From Anabaena sp. PCC 7108 (lineage in GTDB: Bacteria; Cyanobacteriota; Cyanobacteriia; Cyanobacteriales; Nostocaceae): 64,000 nucleotides of DNA. This document shows, one piece after another, positions 28,254-36,216 of the stretch. A model generated the notes under the pieces. The model searched no databases, was not told the DNA's origin, and saw only the letters and a list, made by a program, of their open reading frames with translations. Within the stretch, counting starts at the first letter, position 1. Every line of letters begins with the position of its first letter. The stretch spans positions 1,249,303 to 1,313,302 of the forward strand of contig NZ_KB235896.1 in NCBI RefSeq assembly GCF_000332135.1, in the 5' to 3' direction. Both the position numbers and the translations under genes were made by a program.

Positions 28254-29591
28254 CTATAGATGGGAATGGTGATAAAGACCTAGCTCTTTGGTAATATCAG
28301 CCGCTATTCTTTGTCTTAAATCATCAGGTAATAGAATTTCTACTTTTGGTCGCCAAGCTCGTAAACGCATAATTACATTATTATCTCCATGTCGATATTG
28401 AAGGCTGTAATAAGCATCTTTTGGGGAACGATTCGCAATTATTTTTAATAATTCTGCTTTTTGTTCTGGATTAACTACAGAATTTTGAATCAAGCTTTTT
28501 GCTTTTTGGTAGGTAATCAAGTTAAATGTTTTATGCCGAGATGTATCCTGAATGTAGCGTTCATGATAATCTCGGTCAAATCGTAACAACATCAGTCGAG
28601 ATTCTAAATAAAAATCAAATCCTAATGCTTTATCCATTTGCAATTCTATTTCTTCTGGATTTGGTAAATTTCTTCTTTGATAACGCTGTTGTAAATTCTT
28701 GGGAATGGCTATATTTGTCCATGGGATTGGATTAATATTTACAATTCTATCCAATCTAAAGTTATACCAATCTGTTTTTCGATCAGGACTTTCTCCAAAA
28801 GCACACAAATAAACTGCACGTTGCACATAGTAAATGCAAACAGGATAAACCAAACATTCTACAGATTCTTTTAATCTGGCACTATTATAAATTAACTTAA
28901 TCGGTGGAACTGGATTTTGTGACCAAATTTTTCTGAGTTCATCCTGCCAATTTTCAACTTCGTCTATAGCAGTTACAACATAGTCTAGTTTAAAAAAGAA
29001 ACGTTGTACACCATCAATTTTTTGAGAAAGATTCTGAGCAATTTCTGCTAAATCTTCTTGATTGAGAAAATGTAGTTCATTAATATTATGTTTTGTGGTT
29101 ATAGGACGAGAAGGTAAATATTGGACTCGATGATATTTTTGTTCTTGATTTTCTAGCCAACCTAATTCTTCTAAAATTTGTAAATCCGCTTGTAAGGAAC
29201 GACGAGTTACACCAAATAATCGCTTTTGTAGGACTTCATCTAAATTAGAGATATCAACATGAGATAATAAAGAGTGCTTCCATGTTTCCTGATTCAATCC
29301 GGTTTTAGCATCAAATAACCAGTCAGAGGTAGTTTTGGCACAATGACAGTTAGGGTCATGGAATTGAGGAATTGCTTCTCCTTTGGGGTGTGTGGAACTA
29401 AAAAAAGCATTTTTCCAATCTGCCAAAGTAAAACCATCTTCTAAGAATAAAAGGTCTTGACCTTCTCCGTATAAAGAACGTAACCACACCCACAAACGAA
29501 CTGCACGCAGTAGGTTTTGTTTGAGAGAACCGCGTGCTAACCATTGCAGCAGTTCTGGTTGGGGAACATCAGAAAAAATTTGCTCAGACAC
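28254..29591 (-). CDS. CRISPR-associated WYL-domain protein, TIGR03985 family
   Basis: A 445-residue protein that I recognise as the cyanobacterial TIGR03985 CRISPR-associated family. Residues about 120-160 form a helix-turn-helix-like segment (FGVTRRSLQADLQILEELGWLEN). The middle and C-terminal parts have a WYL-type ligand-binding layout (YVQRAVYLCAFGESPDRKTDWYNFRLDRI). Such proteins commonly act as transcription factors that sense nucleotides or nucleic acid ends. It is divergent from the csx3 operon, with about 100 bases between the starts, so it is placed to control both directions. The regulatory role is inferred from context and fold. Confidence 0.8.
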   Translation of the reverse strand: MSEQIFSDVPQPELLQWLARGSLKQNLLRAVRLWVWLRSLYGEGQDLLFLEDGFTLADWKNAFFSSTHPKGEAIPQFHDPNCHCAKTTSDWLFDAKTGLNQETWKHSLLSHVDISNLDEVLQKRLFGVTRRSLQADLQILEELGWLENQEQKYHRVQYLPSRPITTKHNINELHFLNQEDLAEIAQNLSQKIDGVQRFFFKLDYVVTAIDEVENWQDELRKIWSQNPVPPIKLIYNSARLKESVECLVYPVCIYYVQRAVYLCAFGESPDRKTDWYNFRLDRIVNINPIPWTNIAIPKNLQQRYQRRNLPNPEEIELQMDKALGFDFYLESRLMLLRFDRDYHERYIQDTSRHKTFNLITYQKAKSLIQNSVVNPEQKAELLKIIANRSPKDAYYSLQYRHGDNNVIMRLRAWRPKVEILLPDDLRQRIAADITKELGLYHHSHL

Positions 29592-29691
29592 TTAATCTAG
29601 GACTTTGGGTATAAGTTCAGCATAGACCAATCTGGAATAGGCTGCTTCCAGTGCCATATATGATGTGATAGTTGCTTACTAGGTAAAGGCA
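29592..29691. promoter_or_regulatory. Divergent promoter region of the CRISPR module
   Basis: The 100 bases between the WYL regulator and csx3 must hold both promoters and probably the operator. There is an imperfect CCATATATGATG palindrome near 29653. No clear -10/-35 pair can be assigned by eye. Confidence 0.4.
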
Positions 29692-29997
29692 GTGACTACT
29701 TACAACATTGAGTTAAAAGACGATATTTTGCGGGTGAGTTTTGGTGAACCTGCCCAAAATGACCAGATTGTTAAAGATGCTGCTATGCGGTTGGAGGAAA
29801 TGTCACGGTCGGGGGAATTAATAGGAGGACAACTGCTGAAGATTAATGGACCCGTTTCTATACCTGTAGCTTTTGTGTTAGCTCATAAATTAGCCCATAT
29901 TTACGGTGCAATTGGTTTTTTTGACCCAAAATTACGTAAATACGTGATTTGCATCACACATAATCCAGCCTATAAACTGGGAGACTTGATTGATTGA
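29692..29997 (+). CDS. csx3: Csx3 (Crn3-type ring nuclease), stand-alone
   Basis: A 101-residue Csx3 protein with a GTG start. It shows the family pattern GGQLLKINGPVSIPVAFVLA, then HKLAHIYGAIGFFDPKLRKYV and the closing HNPAYKLGDLID. Csx3 proteins degrade cyclic tetra-adenylate and so switch off type III CRISPR signalling. The AHK...H and DPK stretch aligns with the His/Asp/Arg region of archaeal Csx3, with Lys in place of the Arg. A second Csx3 domain, fused to an ATPase, is encoded 62 bases downstream. It is the first gene of the cas operon direction and divergent from the WYL regulator. Confidence 0.88.
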   Translation: MTTYNIELKDDILRVSFGEPAQNDQIVKDAAMRLEEMSRSGELIGGQLLKINGPVSIPVAFVLAHKLAHIYGAIGFFDPKLRKYVICITHNPAYKLGDLID

Positions 29998-30059
29998 AGT
30001 TGTAATTAACGAAATTACAAGAGTCTTGTCTTATTTATCTCCTAATTCAGCGCCATTTA

Positions 30060-30980
30060 ATGAGTATTTACCATATCAGTTTAGAGGGTGACATTTTAAA
30101 GGTAGGATTTGGCACTACCTTGACTACAGGTGATGAAATTGTCCGTGATGCAGCTACCAGGTTGAATCAGATGATTGCTTCTGGGGAATTACCGGGGGGT
30201 GCGCTGATTAAAATCAATGGTCGGACATCGGTACTGGTGAGTCAGGTATTGGCTGATAAATTATCTAAATTGTATGATGTCATTGCCCTTTTTGACCCCA
30301 AGATTGGCGATAAGGGGCTGGATAGGTATGTTGTCACCATTAGTAAACACGCTGATTATCAAGTTGGGGATATTTTGGATGTGGTGCGGGTTCAGCAGCA
30401 ATCAAGTATCAAATTGGTGATTTGTGGGTTTGCGAATACTGGAAAGACTTGCTTCCGGGAAGGTTTAAAACAAGCGTTGTTGCAGATTGCTGATGCACCA
30501 GAATCCTATTTTATCTCTGGTTGTCCAGATGGGGATGGTTCTTGGTATGGGGAAACCGCACGACGGGACGCAGATTTAGCCCAGAAGTTAAAAACAGAAT
30601 ACAAGGCGGGTTTTACACCAGATTTTGCTGAAAGGAAAGCACGGGAAGTTAGGGGGATTAATACACCGATACTTGTGTTTGATGTCGGTGGCAAAATTTC
30701 TAATGCTAACCGTTTGATTATGTGCGCTGCGACTCATGCGGTGATTTTGGTGAAGGATGTAACTGAGGTTGCACCTTGGGAAGAACTATGTAAATCTCTG
30801 GGTTTGTCGGTGGTGGCGATTATTTACAGCGATTATGACGGTGTGGACGATGTGATTGCACAGGAAACGCCGATTTTAAGGGGTAGTGTGCATCGGTTAC
30901 TGCGTGGGGAGGATGTTTCTCGTCGTGCGATCGTTCGGGCTTTGGCTGGGGTTTTGGTGGGGTTGGGGAAGGGTGGTTAG
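30060..30980 (+). CDS. csx3: Csx3-P-loop ATPase fusion protein
   Basis: A 306-residue fusion. Residues 1-115 repeat the Csx3 pattern (GGALIKINGRTSVLVSQVLA, then DPKIGDKGLDRYVV and HADYQVGDILDVV). Residues 120-306 are a P-loop ATPase with Walker A GFANTGKT near 126 and a Walker-B-like TPILVFDVGG. The Csx3 part has ADKLSKLY where the stand-alone copy has AHKLAHIY, losing two histidines, and a longer DPK loop. It may therefore bind but not cut cyclic oligoadenylate, or work as a mixed oligomer with the stand-alone Csx3. Csx3-AAA fusions are known in type III systems; their role is unclear. Confidence 0.85.
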   Translation: MSIYHISLEGDILKVGFGTTLTTGDEIVRDAATRLNQMIASGELPGGALIKINGRTSVLVSQVLADKLSKLYDVIALFDPKIGDKGLDRYVVTISKHADYQVGDILDVVRVQQQSSIKLVICGFANTGKTCFREGLKQALLQIADAPESYFISGCPDGDGSWYGETARRDADLAQKLKTEYKAGFTPDFAERKAREVRGINTPILVFDVGGKISNANRLIMCAATHAVILVKDVTEVAPWEELCKSLGLSVVAIIYSDYDGVDDVIAQETPILRGSVHRLLRGEDVSRRAIVRALAGVLVGLGKGG

Positions 30981-31057
30981 GGAGAAAGGGGTGCGATCGC
31001 TAATTAACTGCTTAGTTATTGATGAACACATAAATTTAAAACGTGAGGCAATTTATT

Positions 31058-32350
31058 ATGACTACATCTGATTTTGAAGCACACAAAGTTGATCATCTCT
31101 TTCTATTAGTAGGTGAAAATCCTTTACCTAACTATGTAACAGCAAATTTGTTACTAAAAAAAGATGGTACTCCATACCTAGTACATACGACTGGTACAGA
31201 AACTCAGGCTAAACGTCTGAAAAACATCCTTGACAGAGACGAAGAAAGAAAAGGTTTCCAACCAGCGCAGCTGATCTCTCTTGGTAAATATGAATCTGAT
31301 GCTTACCACATTCAAGATGAAATTCGCCGCAAAATTCAAGGTCTGAAGAATGGAAAAATCGGTTTGAATTATACAGGCGGTACAAAAGCAATGGCGGTAC
31401 ACGCTTATAGAGCAGTATTAAGCGAATCTCGACCTGATACTGTATTTAGCTATCTTGATTCACGTAGTTTGGAAATGTGCATAGATAGGGAAGATCGAGA
31501 GCGCATTCATATTAAAGTAACACCAGATGTGCTTCAAGTGGACTTGAAAAAGGTTTTTGAATTGCATGGTTGGAAATGGGGTTCAGATCCTATAGATGAG
31601 CCAAAACTAATTAAAGCTGCAAAAGCATTTGCAGAATTTCATACAAAAGAAGATGGTGTAATCGCATGGCGAAACTGGTGTGATCAGATTCTCAGACCAG
31701 TAACAAAAGATAAAAAATCCAAATGGTTAGAGGAAAAAGAGCTTAAAAAAATTGATCCTTTAAGCTTAGAAACTGTAAATTCACAACCTCAAATCAAAAG
31801 TGCCTTAATTGAATTGGGATTAACAGGAGAAGAATTATCTCTTGATGTTGTCAAAGAACAAGGAAAAAAATTAAAGCACGTTTGTGAATGGCTTGATGGT
31901 GAATGGCTAGAACATTATGTTTTGCAGCAAGTTCAAGAATTTTCTGAAAAATGGTTAATTCACGATAGTGCAACTTCATTTTGGATTTCTACTGAGAATA
32001 ATCCCAAACAAAATAAATTTCAATTTGATGTAGCTTTCATGAGGGGTTATCAACTTTTTGCTATTTCCTGCACTACAGATAAAACTAAACAATTATGTAA
32101 ATCAAAACTTTTTGAAGCTTATATTAGGGCGCAACAACTAGGAGGTTCTGAAGCACGGGTTGCTCTGGTGTGCTGTGCCAGTCAGAAAGATGTAAATGCT
32201 CTACAGACTGAAATCAGTAATGTTTTTAGTTCTGACTCTAATGCAATAATTAAAGATTACAAAATCGCCGTTTTTGGCGCAGATGTTCTCATGAATTTAT
32301 CAGAAGAAATTGATACTTGGATTTACAAAAATGATGAGGATGCAAAATGA
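31058..32350 (+). CDS. CARF-DUF1887 (Card1/Can2-like) effector
   Basis: A protein of about 430 residues. The N-terminal CARF domain has the ligand-binding motif NYTGGTKAMAVHA near residue 105. The middle linker is followed by a DUF1887 PD-(D/E)XK-type domain (about 270-420) with GEWLEHYVL and FQFDVAFMRGYQLFAISCTT. Where Card1/Can2 nucleases usually read ECKT this one reads SCTT, with a CKSKLFEAY stretch just after, so the catalytic Lys may have moved or been lost. The likely trigger is cyclic oligoadenylate from the Cas10 encoded next, and the likely target nucleic acid. I chose the ATG at 31058, which has GTGAGG at a proper distance; a GTG at 31043 falls inside that site. The stop overlaps cas10 by 4 bases (ATGA). 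Confidence 0.85.
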   Translation: MTTSDFEAHKVDHLFLLVGENPLPNYVTANLLLKKDGTPYLVHTTGTETQAKRLKNILDRDEERKGFQPAQLISLGKYESDAYHIQDEIRRKIQGLKNGKIGLNYTGGTKAMAVHAYRAVLSESRPDTVFSYLDSRSLEMCIDREDRERIHIKVTPDVLQVDLKKVFELHGWKWGSDPIDEPKLIKAAKAFAEFHTKEDGVIAWRNWCDQILRPVTKDKKSKWLEEKELKKIDPLSLETVNSQPQIKSALIELGLTGEELSLDVVKEQGKKLKHVCEWLDGEWLEHYVLQQVQEFSEKWLIHDSATSFWISTENNPKQNKFQFDVAFMRGYQLFAISCTTDKTKQLCKSKLFEAYIRAQQLGGSEARVALVCCASQKDVNALQTEISNVFSSDSNAIIKDYKIAVFGADVLMNLSEEIDTWIYKNDEDAK

Positions 32351-33966
32351 GTAAATTCACCATAACCGTAATAGATACATCAGGGATTCAGGGTTATATT
32401 TTCAGCAGTAACCGTCTGCGCGAAAATATTGGGGCATCTCATTTAGTTTCTGAAGTAACAGATGATTGGGTAAAAGAAACTTTAGATGAATTAGGTGTGC
32501 CAGAAAATCAACAAAATAAACCAATTGAAACGAGCGAATTTAATGCTGAAATAGTTTATGCAGGTGGTGGAAACACATTAATATTATTTAAGTCACGGGA
32601 AATTGCTATAAGTTTCACTAGAATATTGAGTAAGCGAGTTTTAGAAAAAGCACCAGGAATTAATCTAGTAGTTGCTCATGCTGACTTTGACTGGGATGAA
32701 GATAATCTTTATCAAGTAGTTAAAGATTTGATGGAAGGAGAAATTGACCACCGAAAACATGAGCGCATTCCTTCAGCACCATTACTAGGTTTAGGTGTAA
32801 CAGCAGTTTGTAATTCTACTCAACTTCCTGCTGTTGATAGAAGTAATAAATATATTCAATATGGTGATGAAGAAGAAGCAGACAGCTATCTTATTTCCAC
32901 TGAAACTAAGCAGAAATTAAAAGCTGTTGATAGAGCAAATAAAAAACTGCAAGATATGTTTGCTGATGTAGTTGACGGCGATATTTATCAGTTTCCTTAC
33001 CGAACAGATCATTTAGGACGTTCTCAAAGGGAATCTAGTTATGTAGCAATTGTTCATGCTGATGGTAACGGGATGGGTAAACGATTTCAAAAATATGGTG
33101 AAGACGCAAAAAATAATCGAGATTACATTGAAAGGATGGGCGATTTTTCTAAAAGTGTTCACAAAGCAGGTAAAAATGCACTAAAAGCTGTTGTTGAGGT
33201 AATTACAAAGTCAATAAAAGAGGGAAAAGTTGTTGGTAAACTTGGAGAATTTCAACTCAAAGAAAAATATCTCCCTTTCCGCCCTTTAGTTTATGGCGGT
33301 GATGATATCACATTTATTTGCGAAGGAAGAATAGGACTAGAACTAGCTACTTTGTTCCTTCAAAAATTTGAGGAACAGGATGTTGCAGATGGTGAAAAGT
33401 TAACAGCTTGTGCAGGTGTTTGTGTTGTTAAAACTCACTATCCTTTCGCAAGAGCTTATAAAATTAGTGATGAACTATGCAAAGAAGCTAAGAAATTTGT
33501 TAAAGAAAATAAAGAATCTGAGCCAGATGGATTTTCAGCAATTGATTGGCATTTAGCAGCCAGTGGTTTACTTGGTTCAATTTCTGAAATTCGTAAACTT
33601 GAATATCAAGTAACTGTTGATAACAAAGATATTTGGAATTTAGCAATGCGTCCTGTGCGATTGAAAAAACATAGTAGTGAGTGGCGAACTTGGGAAGGTT
33701 TTACGCAAATTATCAAAGAATTTAAAGAAGGAAAGGATTGGAAAGAACGTCATAACAAAGTAATGGCTTTACGAGAAGTTTTACGGGAAGCCTCTGATGA
33801 TGCGACTAAAGAGTTTTTATCAGCTTACAAATTGTCGCAATTACCTTCTTTCCCAGAATCTAGTGGTCAAAGTGAACACTTGGTAAGAAAGGGGTGGCTC
33901 AACAACCGTTGTGGATATTTTGATGCTATTGAAGCGATGGAATTTTATCTTGAATTGGAGGATTAG
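32347..33966 (+). CDS. cas10: Cas10, cyclase-type, without HD domain
   Basis: A 539-residue large subunit of a type III complex. It opens directly with the first palm domain (ITVIDTSGIQGYIFSSNRLR, then ENIGASHLVSEVT) and has no N-terminal HD nuclease, a hallmark of III-D. The second palm has VAIVHADGNGMGKRF near 232-246 and the cyclase motif YGGDDITF at 316-323 (GGDD at 317-320), so it should make cyclic oligoadenylates when target RNA is bound. A helical C-terminal domain follows. It should be unable to cut DNA by the usual HD site. It overlaps the CARF gene upstream and abuts cas7 downstream with no gap. Confidence 0.92.
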   Translation: MSKFTITVIDTSGIQGYIFSSNRLRENIGASHLVSEVTDDWVKETLDELGVPENQQNKPIETSEFNAEIVYAGGGNTLILFKSREIAISFTRILSKRVLEKAPGINLVVAHADFDWDEDNLYQVVKDLMEGEIDHRKHERIPSAPLLGLGVTAVCNSTQLPAVDRSNKYIQYGDEEEADSYLISTETKQKLKAVDRANKKLQDMFADVVDGDIYQFPYRTDHLGRSQRESSYVAIVHADGNGMGKRFQKYGEDAKNNRDYIERMGDFSKSVHKAGKNALKAVVEVITKSIKEGKVVGKLGEFQLKEKYLPFRPLVYGGDDITFICEGRIGLELATLFLQKFEEQDVADGEKLTACAGVCVVKTHYPFARAYKISDELCKEAKKFVKENKESEPDGFSAIDWHLAASGLLGSISEIRKLEYQVTVDNKDIWNLAMRPVRLKKHSSEWRTWEGFTQIIKEFKEGKDWKERHNKVMALREVLREASDDATKEFLSAYKLSQLPSFPESSGQSEHLVRKGWLNNRCGYFDAIEAMEFYLELED

Positions 33967-34632
33967 GTGACTATTTATCAACTAAAAATAAAACTTTTAA
34001 GTGATACTACCTTCGGTAGAGGTGATGGCGTAGCTGGTTTAATTGACCAAGAAGTAGAGCATGATTCTAGTGGATTTCCCTATTTACGTGGACGCACACT
34101 CAAAGGTTTGTTGAGTGAGGAATGTGATAACTTAATTGCTGTTTTACCACCTGAGATTCGTCCTGATTGGGAAAATCTTGCTGACATTCTTTTTGGTACA
34201 CCAGGTAGCGTTCAGGGAACAATAGCATCAATGCACGTAGGAGATGCTTGTTTACCTGAAGATTTACGAGAAGCAGTTGCTTTTCAAATTAAAAAGAAAA
34301 CACTTACCAAAACAGAAGTGCTAGATTCACTCACAACAATTCGTCGTCAAACTGCAATTAATGCTGAAACTGGTGTAGCTGATAAGGGAAGTTTACGCTC
34401 TTTTCGTGTGGCGATTCGTGAACTTGAATTTAAAGCTGATTTAGTATTTGAAACCCAACCAAGTGATAAAACACTGTCAATTTTAGAAGTAGGTACACTA
34501 GCATTACGACGTATAGGAAGCAGACGAAATCGAGGACGTGGATATGTAAGATGTACTTTACACGATAGTTCAGGAAAAGAAATAACACATGATCATGTAA
34601 ATTTATTTGGAACAATTCCAGAGGAGAATTAA
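33967..34632 (+). CDS. Cas7-like RAMP protein (Csm3-type), single domain
   Basis: A 221-residue single-RAMP protein with a GTG start directly after the cas10 stop. The thumb/catalytic loop reads GLIDQEVEHDSSGFPYLRGR with Asp27 where Csm3 has its target-cleaving Asp, followed by the LRGRTLKGLL G-rich turn. A conserved tail LRRIGSRRNRGRGYVRC closes the RAMP fold. It should bind crRNA and cut target RNA every six bases. In the Synechocystis III-Dv complex the equivalent Cas7 is fused in front of Cas5 and Cas11; here it is a separate gene abutting csx10. Confidence 0.88.
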   Translation: MTIYQLKIKLLSDTTFGRGDGVAGLIDQEVEHDSSGFPYLRGRTLKGLLSEECDNLIAVLPPEIRPDWENLADILFGTPGSVQGTIASMHVGDACLPEDLREAVAFQIKKKTLTKTEVLDSLTTIRRQTAINAETGVADKGSLRSFRVAIRELEFKADLVFETQPSDKTLSILEVGTLALRRIGSRRNRGRGYVRCTLHDSSGKEITHDHVNLFGTIPEEN

Positions 34633-36216
34633 GTGAAAGCTATCACCTTTTCATTGGATACTCAACAACCACTACTTGCTACTTCATTCCAAGGTGATCC
34701 AAATAGTGATGTTTCCTACAATTATATTCCTGGTAGTATGATTCGGGGTGCAATAATTGGACGTTATATGAAACAGCATCATTTATCAGATTTAGATTTG
34801 AGCAATGATGTAGTAAAGCGCCTTTTTTTCGATAAGAATACTTGCTATCTAAATGGTTATTTACTAAGTCAAAAAGAACAGCGCACGTTACCTGTGCCTC
34901 TTTCTTGGGTTAAAGATAAAGATGCACAACTAAGTGAAAAAGTACCACTTATATCAGTTTATGATTTGAGTATTGAAGAAGAAGAGAAGCCAGAAACATC
35001 AAAGTCTGTTGGAGAATCTTTCTGGACAAAAGAGGGTAAAGTTACATTCTACAAAGAAAAGCGGCGTATTAATATTCATAACCGACGCGATCGCACAAAA
35101 GGACGATCTAGCCAAGAAGAAGGGGAAATATTTTGTTACGATTCCATAGATATTGGACAAGTTTTTCAAGCTGTCATCCTTTGCGATGAAGCTGACGCAG
35201 ACTTTTTGCAAAATTTGCTTCAAAAATCAGCAGATATTTGGCTAGGTGGTTCTCAAAGTGCAGGTTACGGACATAGCAAAATATGTAATGTCAATTGTCA
35301 TGATGCTTGGAATGAAATAAATATCCCGGCTAATGAACGTATGAAGCATGAATGTTTAACAATTACACTTTTAAGTGATTTAATTTTACGTGATGAGTGG
35401 GGTCAGTATGCCGTTATTCCACCATCAAAAGAAGATCAAACACCAGCACCATTAACAAAGGAACTAGAAAAAGTTTTGGGAATGCTTAAACCAAAACGTA
35501 GCTTTACTGATAGCACTTTAGTCGGTGGATTTAATCGTAAATGGGGACTACCTTTGCCTCAAGTTCCAGTATTGAAAGCAGGAAGCGTATTTGTTTTTGA
35601 TAATATTCTTCTAACTTCAGAGCAAATTCAACAATTAGAAAATTTAGGTATTGGTGAGCGCAGAATTGAAGGGTTTGGCAGAGTTGCTGTGAACTGGCTA
35701 GAAGAACGACATTTTCAGGCAAAACAACCTGAACCTCCAAAAACATCTAGTCAGCCTTTATTAAAACTACAAACATCACAAACTTTAGCAGCACAAATGG
35801 CAGAAAGATTATTGCATCAAAAAATGGAACAGGCGTTGCAAAAGCAAATTGGTTATTTAAAAATAGAAGGTGACATCAAAAGTAGTCAACTGTCTCGTTT
35901 ACAGATGGTAGCACGACAAGCATTATCAACAGGAGACTGTGATTTAGTTCTGTCCCTTTTGAAGAATTTGCCTCCTAATGCTAAAGGTCAATTTGAAAGA
36001 GCCAAAATAAGTGATAAATCTCTTAAACAAAAGCTTGATGAATGGCTGCATAATCCCATGTCTTGGATTGGTGATTCCCAAAAAATAAAAGTACGAGTTG
36101 CAAATGAAGAACGAACTATCACAGATGAGTTCTCTAGAGAAAATAAACTTGCTGAGAAATATACATTGCGATTAATTATGGCAGTAGCTAAAAAGGCAAC
36201 AAAGGAGAAAAAATGA
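34633..36216 (+). CDS. csx10: Csx10 (Cas5-like RAMP) with C-terminal Cas11-like helical region
   Basis: A 527-residue protein. Residues 1-370 match Csx10, the III-D Cas5-type subunit (TQQPLLATSFQGDPNSDVSY, IPGSMIRGAIIGRYM, WLGGSQSAGYGHSKIC, GFNRKWGLPLPQ, GERRIEGFGRVAVNW). After a Pro/Ser linker (about 368-378), residues 380-527 are almost entirely helical and charged (MAERLLHQKMEQALQKQIGY, KYTLRLIMAVAKKATKEKK). This would be a fused small subunit (Cas11), supported by the absence of any separate cas11 gene. The GTG start follows the cas7 stop immediately; the end overlaps the next gene (ATGA). The Cas11 assignment is an inference. Confidence 0.85.
   Translation: MKAITFSLDTQQPLLATSFQGDPNSDVSYNYIPGSMIRGAIIGRYMKQHHLSDLDLSNDVVKRLFFDKNTCYLNGYLLSQKEQRTLPVPLSWVKDKDAQLSEKVPLISVYDLSIEEEEKPETSKSVGESFWTKEGKVTFYKEKRRINIHNRRDRTKGRSSQEEGEIFCYDSIDIGQVFQAVILCDEADADFLQNLLQKSADIWLGGSQSAGYGHSKICNVNCHDAWNEINIPANERMKHECLTITLLSDLILRDEWGQYAVIPPSKEDQTPAPLTKELEKVLGMLKPKRSFTDSTLVGGFNRKWGLPLPQVPVLKAGSVFVFDNILLTSEQIQQLENLGIGERRIEGFGRVAVNWLEERHFQAKQPEPPKTSSQPLLKLQTSQTLAAQMAERLLHQKMEQALQKQIGYLKIEGDIKSSQLSRLQMVARQALSTGDCDLVLSLLKNLPPNAKGQFERAKISDKSLKQKLDEWLHNPMSWIGDSQKIKVRVANEERTITDEFSRENKLAEKYTLRLIMAVAKKATKEKK

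Noticed and set aside
31058..32350. CARF protein as a Csm6/Csx1 ribonuclease
   Set aside because: No HEPN RxxxxH motif; the C-terminal half has the DUF1887 pattern.
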